Of a stretch of DNA of 64,000 bases, positions 20,708-32,821 are shown one piece after another; positions within the stretch are counted from its first letter, which is position 1; every line of letters starts with the position of its first letter. The translations under genes were made by a program, and so were the position numbers. Where the stretch lies: NCBI GenBank assembly GCA_022315425.1, contig JAIUPT010000014.1, positions 124,001 through 188,000 of the forward strand. The letters run 5' to 3'. Below the pieces are notes generated by a model that saw only the letters and a program-made list of their open reading frames with translations, searched no databases and had not been told where the DNA came from. This DNA is from Pseudevernia furfuracea (lineage: Eukaryota; Ascomycota; Lecanoromycetes; Lecanorales; Parmeliaceae).

Positions 20708-22312
20708 ATGGCCATCACTCGTTCACAACCCTCCAAACAGCAGGCAGGAACCCCCGCAACACCAAAGAAACAATCTTCTCAGGTTCCACTAGACAGTGTC
20801 CGCGATCGGCCTGGTGCCGCCATTTCGAAGCAGTTGCGAGCGTGTCGTAGTGCAAAGAAGAGGACACGAAGACCAAGCGCTCAGCTCCGAGACGAACTGG
20901 AAAGCGCTGTTGCTGGCATAGCATCCTCAAAAGGGCACGAAGAAGCACTCAAGTTCCTTTTCGTACCATACCCGGACGTCAAAGACATAGCTGAAGAAAC
21001 GCACATCGCCATCGATGCATCCAACACCTCAGACCGCTTCCTGGCCCGCTATCCCATGTACAATGTAGAAAACATGTCAATGATCGAGCAAGAACTAGGA
21101 AAAGGTTTCGCCTCCCACGGCATGACAAGCACAAAACCCTACTACGAAATTCCAATCCTGCACCAAGGCGTTGTCACGATGCAGCATCTCTCCCACAGCT
21201 TCAAACGCGACGTAACATTCCGATCCTGGGAATGGCTGCAAGCTCAGCTCAAGATGGTCACCGCTCGACCAAAGAACTCCTCAACAGCCAAGGTTCAACA
21301 CTCATCACCACGCAAAACCCGAACCCGCCCACGCAAAGCGCAGCAACACGCCCTATTCTCCAAACCTGTAAGCCCCTGCGTCATCTTCCTCCACTGGACC
21401 ATCGAACCGGGACCCTCTATTGCAGATATCAGCGCCATCTACGCCACGATCACCACCCTCCAATCCTCCCGCCCCGAACAACTCTTCCGCGCCTTCCCCT
21501 CCCAATCCGAGATCACCTGCGAAATGTCCAAACTCCCCGACATCCACACCCTCGACGCCATCGCCTCCACCTCGCCCCCCGAATACGCCTACAGGCCCCG
21601 GACCTGCCCCACGCACGGCGAACGCAACCACAACCGAACCCACTGCCCCCTCCGCAACCACTCGCGTATCATCATGAAACGGACCCACAGCTGCGGCGGC
21701 GAACACGTTGAACTCATCGACGGCGACGCCGCACTCCCACGCCACCACCCCCCTTCTTCTTCTCCCACCCCAGCCCCTCCACACCGCTGGTTCGGCCAAT
21801 CCTACGAACCCTCCTTCTCCCTCTTCGGCGAATTCCGCGTCTTCATCGTCGCACGCCCTTGCCCCGACGACGACGACGACGACGACGACCCTGGCGCCCT
21901 CCGGGACCGCGAGGGAAGGGTCCTGCACACCGTGATCACGGAGTGGGTCAGCGAGGACGACCCCGGCGCCATGTACGCGCGCGTGGCCACGGCGCCGGAC
22001 TTTGCGGACCCGGCCGTGCGGCCGTTGGGACTGGCGGACCTGCACGCGTTCGCGCTGTACGTGTACGGCCGGCTGCGGGCGCGGGATGAGTGGGGGGAGC
22101 GGTACGAGAGTTTGGAGATGGGGGTGCGGCTGGATGTCGGGGTTGGCAGGGAGGGGAGGGGAGGGAAGCGGTTCTTCGTGAATGAGATCACGAGGTTCTA
22201 CGGGGCGGATTATTTCAGCCAGCATACGTTGGGGGCGCCGCAGCAGGAGGTGTGTTGGGCGTTTGCGGAGGCTGTGGATGGGTATTTTGGGGCGGACAAA
22301 GGGGGTGGTTAA
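20708..22312 (+). CDS. Uncharacterised fungal protein, 534 residues
   Basis: A single open frame from ATG at 20708. The N-terminus is basic and polar (KKQSSQ, SAKKRTRRPS). A central region follows, with YYEIPILHQGVV and a Cys/His-bearing stretch (TCPTHGERNHNRTHCPLRNH). The C-terminal third (after a run of eight Asp) is globular-looking, ending in KRFFVNEITRFYGADYFS and a final helix. I do not recognise the family. The VNEITRxxxADYFS ending gives the impression of a conserved uncharacterised fungal domain, but no catalytic residues can be assigned. Base composition becomes strongly GC-rich from about 21850 to 22290 compared with the 5' half. The basic segment around residues 185-220 could hide a small frame-preserving intron. 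Its 3' end faces the phosphofructokinase 3' end 180 bp away. Confidence 0.65.
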   Translation: MAITRSQPSKQQAGTPATPKKQSSQVPLDSVRDRPGAAISKQLRACRSAKKRTRRPSAQLRDELESAVAGIASSKGHEEALKFLFVPYPDVKDIAEETHIAIDASNTSDRFLARYPMYNVENMSMIEQELGKGFASHGMTSTKPYYEIPILHQGVVTMQHLSHSFKRDVTFRSWEWLQAQLKMVTARPKNSSTAKVQHSSPRKTRTRPRKAQQHALFSKPVSPCVIFLHWTIEPGPSIADISAIYATITTLQSSRPEQLFRAFPSQSEITCEMSKLPDIHTLDAIASTSPPEYAYRPRTCPTHGERNHNRTHCPLRNHSRIIMKRTHSCGGEHVELIDGDAALPRHHPPSSSPTPAPPHRWFGQSYEPSFSLFGEFRVFIVARPCPDDDDDDDDPGALRDREGRVLHTVITEWVSEDDPGAMYARVATAPDFADPAVRPLGLADLHAFALYVYGRLRARDEWGERYESLEMGVRLDVGVGREGRGGKRFFVNEITRFYGADYFSQHTLGAPQQEVCWAFAEAVDGYFGADKGGG

Positions 22313-22494
22313 GGGGGAGGAGTGAATGAAGGAATGATTTGGATGTCAGATCGCGGGATTCATCATCGCATATGTCTAGCACTTTAGCGAGCGTTGGAAC
22401 AATTTTTTTCTTTCGAAATTGGTTATATACCATGCCCAGAAGCTTCTTCGTGCCTTTTAGGGTGTAAGGATAGTATTCAAAAAGACCCACTCAT

Positions 22495-25085
22495 CTACCT
22501 CATCTTCCCACAGCCAACACAACAATCCTCTGGCTTTGGCCTCCCACTCAACGTATCAACCGTCTTCTTAAACTGCAACCAACTCTCGTCCTTGGGCCTC
22601 CTATGGTTCCAATTCGTCTCTTCCCTCTCTAGCCTCTCCATGGCTCCAAAAACCACGCTTGCACCTTTGATTCCAATAACAGCCATGCTCAAATCATCTT
22701 CCATGATCTCCTCTTTCGACTTCCCTACGTATTGCTCTATCGCTTCTATGCATTTGACCGCTAGCCTAACAGCACGGACGCGGTCCATAGGGGAGGGCGT
22801 ACCGCCTTGTTGAACGTGGCCAGGGATAGCGAAGCGGGCTTCGAAGCGGCCTTTTGATTCTTCACGGATCATATTGGCAATGACTTCCGTGGTGTAGGTT
22901 TGCGAGGCGTGCTCGTTGCATAGGATCAGCTTCCCAGCGCGGGTTTGGCCTCTGTCTTTTGCGAAACTCTGTTTCAAGTGTTCGATATCTCGTGCCAGCA
23001 TTTGGATGTTGATACCCTCTTCAGGCGTATAGACTGCTGTGGCTCCAATGCCTAATGCGCCCATTGTTGCAATGTAGCCAGATTTCCCACCTTGGGTCTC
23101 GACTACGAAAATCCGTCGTCTTGAGGCGGATGCTGATTGTTTGATTGCATCGCAGTATGCGGTGAGGGCGTTGAGACAGGTGTCACTGCCTACTGAGTAC
23201 TCTGTGCCAGGCACGTTGTTGCTAATAGTTGCAGGTAGCAGCATCATGGGTATCCGGAAAGCTGGGTAATCCGGTCGCGCTTTTCGAAGTTCGCTGAGCG
23301 CCGTGAAGGCTTCAAAGCCTCCGATCATGAACAATGCATCAATTTTATAAATATTGAAGCAGTCTGCGGTCTCGCCCATACCAACTTTCGAGGGTAGATC
23401 TCGGTTGGTGCCGATCTCAGATCCACCCTTACTGATCCATCCTTCAACATCTAGCCACTGCACGTAGCGAACGGATCCGAGAGGCTTATCATCATGGTGA
23501 CGGACGAGACCAGCGAAGCCATTATGTATGGCAATTGGTGTATGACCTCTAGAAAGACAGTATGCTACGGCTGCTCTGGTGGCCGAGTTCATTCCACCAG
23601 CAGGGGCTCCTACATGGACGATGGCAATGTTCATGTGCTGTGATGTTTTAGCCCTGGAATATGAGAAGGACTGAAGCGTACTCATCTTACCGTATCCTTT
23701 GGTAAGCGTAATGCAGGTTGATCGGTAGCGGTTGTCATCATATAAGCCTTGTGGTATTCTGCAAATTCTGGGCCCCGCAGATCTAAGGCTCTTTTGAAGT
23801 CTTTAGCTTTGATAGCTTCAGCTACTTCTTGAGTAGACTTCACGGCCTCAATCAGAGGGTTTCGGACGATTTTGTTTTCTATGATGGCAATGAATTTGGA
23901 TGGGGTTTCTGGAGTTGCCTCAAGTACTGCGTTGACAGCTTCCACGCCTTGTAGAGTCGATAATTGTCGGTCATAGGCACATGCATTACCGCCTCTTTGG
24001 ACGTGTCCGAGGGTTGTGATTCGGGTATCGAGCTTCAATTTGTTGGATAAAAGGTCTTTAACTTTGTTAGGTGATATCTTGGTGAGGTCGAGGTCGTGTG
24101 CGCCTTCTGCGACTATGACGATCGTTTTCCGCTTTCCAAGCTTTCGGTGCTTTGATATGGTCAGCAGGATTTACCGCGAATGAGTCTGAGATCCTACCTT
24201 CGAGATAATGTCGCACATCTGGTCCTCCCAGTCTCGGTCTGGTGGACTCTCAGGAATGAAGATGAAGTCTGCCCCTGTGCTCACACCAGCCATAAGTGCA
24301 AGCCAACCGCAATGCCTCCCCATGACCTCGATCACAAAAGCCCGCTGATGTGAGAATGCCGTTGCGTCGATGTAATCCACCGCCTCACATATCCTGCCCA
24401 GCGAAGAGTAGCAGCCAATTGTGGCATCGGTGTCGGCGAAGTCGTTGTCTATTGATCCCACTAGGCCAACAATGTTTAGGTATTGAAAAGTCTTCTGCTG
24501 CTCTGTGCTGATATCCCCGTTCTTCACCTAGAATTTCTTAGTATTCGCTCTTCTCGAGCCATGAAAGCGATCTGATATCTAGGGTTCGTGTTCTTCTGAA
24601 AGGCTCTGAAAATACGATGTCCGCCAGGATATAAGAAAGTTCACTTGCTATACGGATTGGCAAGGTTGCAAACTTACTAGCTCCTCGAGTAGACCGGGCC
24701 ATTCGCCTCTGAATGTATCGGCGCCCGTCAGACTACCATCCCCCCCGCAGATGACCATTGCATTGATCCCCTTGTCGATCATGTTCTTCGCCGCCCTCAA
24801 CCGCCCAGGTCTTTCTGTAAAAGCTTTGCACCTTGCTGTACCAATCAAAGTGCCTCCTTCCGAGAGCCAACCCCGAACGTCTTCCCATTGCGCCTGTCGT
24901 ATAAGATCGCCGCCCTCTACCAGACCTTGGTATCCTTCGTAGACGCAGTAAGCTTCACAGCCTTGGTCGATAGCCATTCGGACGACTGCGCGTACTGAGC
25001 CATTCATTCCAGGTGAGTCTCCACCGCTTGTCATAACTGCAATTCTCTTCTTTGGGGCGGGCACCCCGTTGGTGGTAGGTGCCAT
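22495..25085 (-). CDS. ATP-dependent 6-phosphofructokinase
   Basis: Predicted as complement(join(22495..23637,23691..24149,24198..24527,24678..25085)), 779 residues, the usual length of the duplicated fungal enzyme. It phosphorylates fructose 6-phosphate, the committed step of glycolysis, in the cytosol. The N-terminal catalytic half shows MTSGGDSPGMNGSVRAVV, ICGGDGSLTGAD, GSIDNDFADTDATIG with the catalytic Asp, and VMGRHCGWLALMAG. The C-terminal regulatory half begins at HMNIAIVHVGAPAGGMNSAT and keeps ETQGGKSGYIATMG, but GGFEAFTAL stands where the catalytic half has GGDGS, as expected for an allosteric half. All joins are phase 0: LLEEL|VKNGDIS, IISK|HRKLGKRK, PKDT|HMNIAIV. The gene ends in CCVGCGKMR. 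It is divergent with MED17 across 340 bp. Confidence 0.95.
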
Positions 25086-25425
25086 GGTGGAGGAAATGGA
25101 TGCAAGAGACGGTTCTAGTGAGTAGTAAAGTCAGCAGAGGGTGAAGGGTCTCATAGGTATAAAATGAGGTAAGGAAGCAAAAGAAAAAAGAAAACCAGAT
25201 GAGAAAGTAATTCGCCGACAAGCTTCAGCTTATCGAAAACCCCACCAGCACATGGCAATCTGATAGGGGTCCAAGCTACCCCGGGACTCGGCTAAAGGTT
25301 TCCCCGGGGTGTCAACACATGGAATGCAAGGGTCACAATTCATGGCGTCTTTTTGCAGTGTGGGATCTTCTATTGTGTTTGTTATGCTACCTCAAAGTCT
25401 TTAGAAGTTGAAATATCTACTTATC
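25086..25425. promoter_or_regulatory. Shared promoter region of phosphofructokinase and MED17
   Basis: The 340-bp gap holds the promoters and 5' leaders of both divergent genes. An inverted pair of CCCCGGG-like blocks (TACCCCGGGACTCGG and TTTCCCCGGGGTGT) lies at about 25279-25311. I saw no clear TATA box. Confidence 0.55.
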
Positions 25426-27363
25426 ATGCCCGACCAGCTGTTACTTTCCCTCCAAGCATTCCCTACCGTCGACAAAGAGAAAGAATCCCTTAAATACCTG
25501 ATCTCGCGCATCAACCAACAGAAAGGTTCTTTCCGCAACGTAACCGAGCAGAGCCTCGAGGAGGAAATCCGAGCTCAAGAAGCAGGCAAAAGCGATACAG
25601 ATAACCAGGATGTCATCGAGACAGTCGAAGAAGTTGAAGATGTCAAAACCACGCGGGAAAAAGTCAGCAAGGCGCGAGAAGACATAATCAAGCAGATAGG
25701 GTAGGGTGTATGCTTGCAAAAATAGGACGAAAGCTTATGGCGTCCCAGACAAGCCTACAACGAAAGCGCCCAAGCCCTCGACTTCGTCTCTCTCCTCCTC
25801 TCCAAACATGCCCCAGCCGCAGCCCAGACGACACTATCTCCTTTCCTTCAGCAAACACTGCCACTTGGATCTCTAGGCGGAGAGGTCGTCCAAGCATCTC
25901 AGGTATCGGAGCTGGAAAAGTACAACCAGGAAATGGTGTCGATTGGCTGGAGGATGCAATCCCTGAACGGTGCAGCGGACTCTTTGCTGAAATCTGCGGG
26001 GAGACTCGAAGAGGAGATGAGTAGGGAGACTACTTATTGGGATCAGGTGCTCGCAGTGAAAGAGAAGGGCTGGTCATTGAGTAGACTGCCGCGTGAGAAG
26101 CATACTCTTGGCGTCCGTTACGGCTTCGCTGAAGCATACGACGACTTTCGAGATCGAGGACTCGCAGCACTCCGGCGAGACGCCGATGGCAATATCAGCT
26201 TGGACCGTGGCCTCAGATCATCTGGAGACCAAACCCTACGAGTTCGAATCCTGCAGCAAGGGAAGCTAATTTCTTCGAGCAGGAAAGGCAGCAAGGGTAC
26301 TTCAGAAGACGACTCGGTTACTAAAGAGATACTCAAAGCTAGAAACAGTATCTTCGACGAAGAGTTACTCCACGAGCTTCATCGAGAGGCGCGGAATCTC
26401 GTCAATCAAGGCGTTCGATGCATCTGCGGAAGTGTGCTACTTCCGTATGAGAACGACAAGCAGCTTGCAATCGACCTTGTCTCTTTGGATGATGAAGATC
26501 TAGAAGCATCTGCTGGTGACAGTACTACTGCAGACGCGATTGTACTGTCTCTTCGTATCCTCCTCTCCCACGCTCATCGGCAGAACCTTCACCGCCGTTC
26601 ACAAGTACCACCGCCGCTACGAGAAACCAAGCCAGCTCGCCCAGTCTACGCTCTCTTAAAACCGGTTATCGAGCACCTTCAACACCAATCCCAAACCGCA
26701 TCCCTACAGCACTTGCTCAAAAATTTACAAAAAACCCTCTCAGCAGCCGATCTACCTTTCTCATTCAGCCCACCAACGCCTCCGCACAATTTCGCCGCCT
26801 TCTCCACCACCTCCGACAACCCAAACAAATCCATCGTCGAATCACTCCTCCAATCCCTCACCTCACCCCTCCGCTCAACAACAACCCTCCACCTCCCCGC
26901 CACCCCCACAACAGCCATCATCGACATCCACACCACGCTCCTCCCACCCCACCACAGCACAACCTACACCTTCACCATACACGCCTCGCCCCCACCAACC
27001 ACCCTCTCCGCCCTCCCAGCTCTAACGCACCTAACAGCCCTATCGGCCCTCACGGAGCACATCCTCCACATCCTCACGCTTTCCATACTCCAGCACACCG
27101 TCTCCATCTTCCCGACCTGGCACGCCCCGTCCACCTTGCACAGCTCCACATTATCAAGGACGAAAGAGAAAAGCCAGCTGGCCGACAAGGCGTCCATTCA
27201 TTTAACCGGGGAGAGTTTGAGTGTGAAATGGTGGCGGGGGGCGAGCGGGGAATGGCGGGCTGTCAATTGGTACGCCGATGACGACAGGCAGGGCAACGAG
27301 GATGGGGACGGGGAGAAGAGGGGGTTCGATGAGGTGTGGAGAGAGGAGGTTGATGGGAGCTGA
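25426..27363 (+). CDS. MED17: Mediator of RNA polymerase II transcription subunit 17
   Basis: Predicted as join(25426..25700,25749..27363), 629 residues. MED17 is an essential head-module scaffold of Mediator, acting in the nucleus. The ATG at 25426 gives MPDQLLLSLQAFPTVDKEKE, followed by the family-typical LISRINQQKGSFRNVTEQSL and an acidic coiled segment. The 48-bp intron (phase 2) joins IIKQIG to QAYNESAQALDFVSLLLSKH, a conserved MED17 region. Further landmarks are the helical SELEKYNQEMVSIGWRMQSL, YWDQVLAVKEKGWSLSRLPR and HTLGVRYGFAEAYDDFRDRG. The C-terminal part is Thr/Pro/His-rich and more divergent. Nothing is truncated. Confidence 0.92.
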
Positions 27364-27707
27364 GCCGTGAAAGTGCGAGCATCGGGCAAGAAGCCAGTGG
27401 GTCGGATTTGGCACTTGGACACTCTGCGCCGTTTCAGCTGTTGCGGAGTCGAACACGCCTCCTGCTTTTTTCGACTGTGGTGCACTTGGGCACCAGACTT
27501 TGGAATCTCTATCGCTGCAGCGGGTTTTTGCAACGGCAGTGCGCCTTGCCGTCTGGAAACGTTGGAAGGACTTGAATCTATGTACCAGACCATCTATCCA
27601 TGATCTCGCTATGCATGCAGTGGTATACAGTGGTATCTTGTCTAAACGCCCTCAAAAACCTGATCCACCCGTTCAAAACCGTACTGGCCATATTTAAAAG
27701 TATTATC
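27364..27707. other. Convergent intergenic gap between MED17 and NTE1
   Basis: Both genes end here, so this holds two 3' untranslated regions. A duplicated short run, GTGGTATACAGTGGTATC, is visible at about 27621-27638. No gene seen. Confidence 0.6.
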
Positions 27708-30700
27708 TCAAACACTAGCCCTCCTGGGCGCCATCGTCCTCCTCAAATTCCTCTTCTCCTCCGTCTCCTCCATACTCCCTGGCAAGATGCCCCTCTCCCT
27801 CAGCCCGCCCAAAAAATCTTTTCCATACTCGTAGCCGACCTGATAAATCTCGTCAAATTTGCCAAAATCCAGAGTCCCGTACGGATCAATCGGTGGTCTC
27901 ATGTACAAGCATCCTGGTGTCGTTTTTGCCCTCTCCAACGCGTCCACAGAGGAGACGTAAGCGAGTCGGGCTTGGATTTCGGAAAGGGTCGGGGGGTTGG
28001 GGTAGCTTGAGAAAGGGTTCCAGCGATTCAAGAGCGCCCAGACGCCGGAGAGGGAGTCGCCGAATGCTTGAGGGAGATTGTCGTCGAGAGAGCCAACGTC
28101 GATGGCAAAGATAATGTCTGCGCCCAGGGATTTCATGTGGGCGACTGTAAGGTTGTCGACGTAGCCGCCATCGAGTAGCATGCTTCCTTCATCGCAGAGT
28201 GGGGGTATAAGGCCGGCAAGAGACATCGAAGCCCTCACATACCTCCAGACATAGCCTGAGTTGTGGAACTCAGCCCGAGACTTCGAGATGTTGGTAGTAT
28301 TGCAGTAGAAATCGAGCCAGAAATCTTCCATTTGGGAGTTCCCAAAGGCCTTGAAGATGCCGCGGTTGAACTCATGGCCGGTGGTGTAGGATGCAGAGGG
28401 GTATGTGAGGTCGAGAGCGAAGCGCCACATGCTACCCATGCGGCCTGCAAACTTCTTTGCTCGACCGTACATAGGGACGACATCCGCATCACGAGCGTAA
28501 AGTGCGCCGATAAAGGCACCGATGGATGTGCCACCGATAATATCGATAGGGATGCCGGCTTCTTCGAGGGCGCGGATCACGCCGACCTGGGAGATGCCTC
28601 GAGCACCACCACCGCCTAGGACTACACCAACGGACTTACCACAAAGACGGCGTGCTAATCGATGGAAATCACCTTTGAACGGTGTCTCTGCCGAGTACAG
28701 CGGTGTTTGTCGTATTCGTCTTGATGTGTACTTTTGGATCTCGGCTTGGAGGACTTGGACTCGCTGTTTAAGCTGGGTGCCAAAGCGTTTGATCTGAGGC
28801 TGGACTGGCTCTGAATTGGTCCTGAAAGCCATCTGGATATGATGATGACCTCCATTGATCCACATGCGATTTCGTAGCCACTTGCGAGTGAGACCTGGGG
28901 GTGAGTATCGTTCGACATGCAGTAATACCAACTCTTTCCTCGCAGTCGTCTTCATACCCAACAGGAATTTCTCGTACTCTCCCATGCTTGGGGAGCCTTC
29001 TGCAAGTCCGACCAAAAGAATGCAATCAGCTTGAGTGATGCAGGTCTGCGTCCATGGAGAGTTGACGTTAGTATCGGCGATGTACAGAAGCATGCCGTAT
29101 CGTTCTTCCAAATCAGCCAGGTACTGCGATAGCTTGAGCTTGCCCATCCTCGAGAAAGCATGTCTTCCTAGATGGTTCAATATGGCGGCTTGATTAAGAG
29201 AAGTCACACTGTTGGCAACTCCTATTTGACTCAGTGCGCTTAAGAGCCTGCTTCCAAATTCCACCACTGGAACACCAGCCGTAACTGGCAAGATGGCTGT
29301 AGTCCTGAGGTTCATGGTTGAAGTCGCATTTTGCTTTGAACCAGCACTAGTCTTATCCTTGCCGTGCTCAAGAGGATCCTCGACCAAAGCTCTCATTCTC
29401 TGCGCAATGATCTTGGATATCTTGATAGTGATGCCCGGGTGCTCCAAAGCAAGGCTATTAAATAGACTCTTCGGGAATTTTGCTAGCTCAGTGTCACGTA
29501 TAGCATGCAACGTAGCTGGCCGTGGGGATTCGGTCATGACTTCCAGCTCGCCCACACTCTCACCTTGTCCATACTCTCCCACGACCCTCATGTCCCCATC
29601 TTCTCCCTCGAGAATTGCTCGGAGGCGACCATTAAGCACAATGTAGATAGCGTCACTTTCGTCTCCTTGATGGTGTATGACTTGACCGGCATTGACTTGT
29701 ACCCACTCCAAAGCAAAGTCGATATGTAGTATGAGACGTGGAAGTAGGCTAGTCAAACGCTTGGCCATAGTCAAAAGTACAATTGGATACTTCTCTACCA
29801 TAAGCTCCAGTGATGCCCTCGGGAGAAAACCGACATAGACATCTGTCTTCGCTCGGACATCAACAAAAGACCTATAAGAAGATATCGTGCCAACGTATCC
29901 AGCGAGTCCGCCCGGCTTGATCAAGAACAAGCTCTTACGCGAATGCCTTCTTTTCTGGGCCGCTTTTGTATGTGGAGAGTTTGTTGCGACTCTTTTCAGC
30001 GGAGGCAATAGGTTACCAGAGCTCTGTCCTATAGGTTGTTTCGTCGCCGAGGGATATTCCATGTCTTTCTCATCTCCTGGGATACTAACATCCAGGAAGC
30101 CATCAATGACATAGTAAAGACCAGGATTTCTCTCTCCTTGTTCTACTAGAATGGCATCTTTTGGAAAGTAGACAATCTCCAGATCGTCCCGAAGTTCGCT
30201 GGTAAGGCTTCGAGTATTTGAAGGACTGCCACTGCCGAAGGTAGAATGGATCGACTCGGAATCTCCATCGCCAGAGCCTTCGTAGGGATCAATGTAGCCA
30301 AAGGCGTTAGTGAAGGTTGCTTTCTGCCGCTGCGCATCGTAGGAAACCATGCGCGGTGACTGTTCCACAGATTCTGTCGGCTTTTTGACTACGTGTGTAT
30401 TTGCAAAACCAATGGCTTTCATGATGCATTCGAGAATCGATTGTCTAAAAAGGTCGTCTTCATCGAAAGACTTCTGGCCATGCACATGCAAGCCGTTTAG
30501 GTTGGGCGAAGGCATGAAAGGGGGGTTCTCCATTTGGCTCAGCGGACTGATCATTTCTTGAAGCCCTAGTCCCAACGGAGACGCCGCCTTGCTTGTGTGC
30601 ATTCGAGGCAACGTCTCCGGGCGGGTGCGAGACACTTGGATGTTGGTAAGTAGATCTCCTGCGCTGATACTTGATCGGTGGCCATGACCCTCCCAGTTAC

Positions 30701-32386
30701 TAGACGGTGCCGTGTGAGGTTCGCCGTGATTAGCAGTGAATTTCGCTTGCTGGGCTATCTCTCTCCTCAGGCTGCTACTCGAGCGACGTTTCTTGATTGC
30801 TCTGGGATTGTGCAGAGCGATGCCTTTCATAAAGTCCTCAGCGGAGTCGAGACGTTCTTTTTCTTTTGTGAATTTGTGCTTCAGTCTCTCCAACGCCGCC
30901 CCACGGAGATGATTCGGTAGATCGTGCGTCGTGTATCTGTTCATATGCCTCTCTGTTCGCAGAACCTCAGATGTCAAACCGAGATACGAATGTGCAGTGG
31001 CAAGCGTAACGCGTTGAAGTCTGGTGAGAATGACCTGGACGATGTGTGCAGTAGCTTTGGGATAGACCCTAGTAAGACGATGAAAGGCGGTAGCTGGGAT
31101 GATGGCGATAGTGGTATCAACCGTCGCTCTCGCGACGACATCAGGATGCACAGATTTGCGATTCTCGGACCGGCGGCTGGCCCCCGGCCTATCACGATCT
31201 CCGTTCCGATCATGATCTGTCCGGTGTGGATGTTGTTGGTCGGATGTGGAATTCAGGGAAAGTGGGGGAACAGCAGGCAAATGACCATTGGCAGCTGCAG
31301 TCGATGAAGCCCGGCTTCTTGGGTCCGTTGGCGCCGTCATCTGCGGGTTCCATTCACCCAACCAGCCGGGGGTGTTCGGACGAGAGTCGGTGGTTGCACC
31401 AAAGGGAAAGCCAGCGCTGGAAGCACTCGACACAGGCCTAGCATCCTGATCATCGTCATGGCGGAGCTTGACATCTTCCGTGAACAGCGACAAGACCGAG
31501 AACAGCGATGACATCGGCGCTCCATTCTTGACCTCGGTAAGAAGCTGATATCCCTGATGTTCTCCATCCGAATGATCCCCCTCATCCTCATACCTCTCTG
31601 TCCCTTCATTCCAGAAACCACCATTTGCGTTCTCATCTCGGCTTGACTTGACGAATATTTGTACCATGCCATCAACCACCAAGCAAAAGCCCTTCTCTTC
31701 TTCCAAAAGTAATGTTTCCCCAGCAATGAGCTTCCTTGTCTGCATGGTGCGGGTAAGTTCGTGGAAGACGGAGCGCTCGACTGCATCTCGTGTCAGCCAA
31801 GCTCGTATTAAGAGCCAACTCCTTGGCTGCCTACTCACGATACCCAAACACCTTTATGGCACTCAGAAACTCATCCAGGTAGTTTGACAGGCCTGGCTTC
31901 GAGTCACCCTCTTGTGTATCTGGGAAGAGATCGATTTGGGGCTCTTTGCGCTGAGGTTCCGGAGGGAGTCGCGCGTACATGTTCAGGAATCGGTATCTCA
32001 CAATCCATGAGACAAGAGAGGCGAAGGCCAGGACGATGAGCATCCTTATGTCCAATTAGCTTGCTTCGAGGTCATTGTCACCTTATGATCTATACGTACA
32101 ATGTAGTGAAGTTCATCGTGAAGGTCAAGCTGGTCGAAAACAGAGCAAATAGTACCGTAGGCAAAGTAATTGTCGTGAAGGTGATGATCCAAATCAGCAA
32201 ACCCGGAATGCCTCTGGCCATCGCGAGCAAAGCATAACCAAGTATGCCTAGCCATGAGGAGGATTGAGGAGTATCCAGAGCAGTGACAGAGGGGGCCACT
32301 TCAGAAGCTTGAGCAGAAGCGGTAGCTGACGTGATGCTAAGGAGAGAGGTCAGACTGGTGGAGAGGGCAGAGGGAGAAGAATCCAT
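27708..32386 (-). CDS. NTE1: Lysophospholipase NTE1 (patatin-like, cyclic-nucleotide-binding domains)
   Basis: Predicted as complement(join(27708..31780,31839..32044,32100..32386)), 1521 residues, typical for fungal NTE1. Two hydrophobic segments near the N-terminus (GYALLAMARGIPGLLIWIIT and MLIVLAFASLVSWIV) anchor it in the ER membrane. Cyclic-nucleotide-binding-like modules follow (TLLLEEEKGFCLVVDGMVQI; ILVEQGERNPGLYYVIDGFL; VIHHQGDESDAIYIVLNGRL). The C-terminal patatin domain carries the oxyanion loop GGGGARGISQVG, the nucleophile elbow GGTSIGAFIG and the catalytic Asp in DGGYVDNL, so the Ser/Asp dyad is intact. It deacylates lyso- and phosphatidylcholine to glycerophosphocholine. A long Ser/Arg/Pro-rich disordered insert separates the first two nucleotide-binding modules. 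Both junctions (TTL|MLIVL, GYL|ERSV) are well supported. Confidence 0.95.
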
Positions 32387-32821
32387 GGCTGTTGAAGCCC
32401 CTCTTGTGGTGTTAATCTCATGTTAGCGAGCCCCCCACTTCCCGATAGCGGAAGAGATGTTTGCGGCAGGAGTGGTAAGAGATCAAGTGTGATTGGGAGG
32501 ATGGAGGCATGACTTGCATTCTTGGCGTAAGAGCCGTTGAAGTGTGGGAGAAAAGAAGGCTCTCACACCAATGAACTCGGCAACGTGACTTTTGATGCCA
32601 AGCATATTCAGCCCTATGCTTGGCATTAAAAGCCGCTCGCGGTCAAAGCGCCTTTCAATGCACGATCTTTGTCCAATGTATGCTACAATATGAGTATCAG
32701 CCTACTATGGAAAGTCTCACAGTCAACTGTAAGTCATTGTATTACGGTCCTTTGGTTTGTCAGGTAGAAGGATATTTCCGGTAATACCAGAGGGGTGTCC
32801 AGAAGCATGAAAACCTCTCGT
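32387..32821. other. Intergenic; upstream region of NTE1 with an inverted repeat
   Basis: Contains the NTE1 promoter and the hairpin listed separately. No coding frame was recognised. Confidence 0.5.
32595..32626. repeat. Perfect 11-bp inverted repeat with 10-base loop
   Basis: ATGCCAAGCAT (32595-32605) and ATGCTTGGCAT (32616-32626) are exact reverse complements. The site lies about 210 bp upstream of the NTE1 start codon and could be a dimeric factor site or a transcript hairpin. Confidence 0.7.

Noticed and set aside
21353..22225. 290-codon minus-strand frame opposite the 534-residue protein
   Set aside because: It is Val/Gly/Arg-rich antisense of GC-rich coding DNA; the plus-strand frame is longer, begins with ATG and has a conserved-looking C-terminus.
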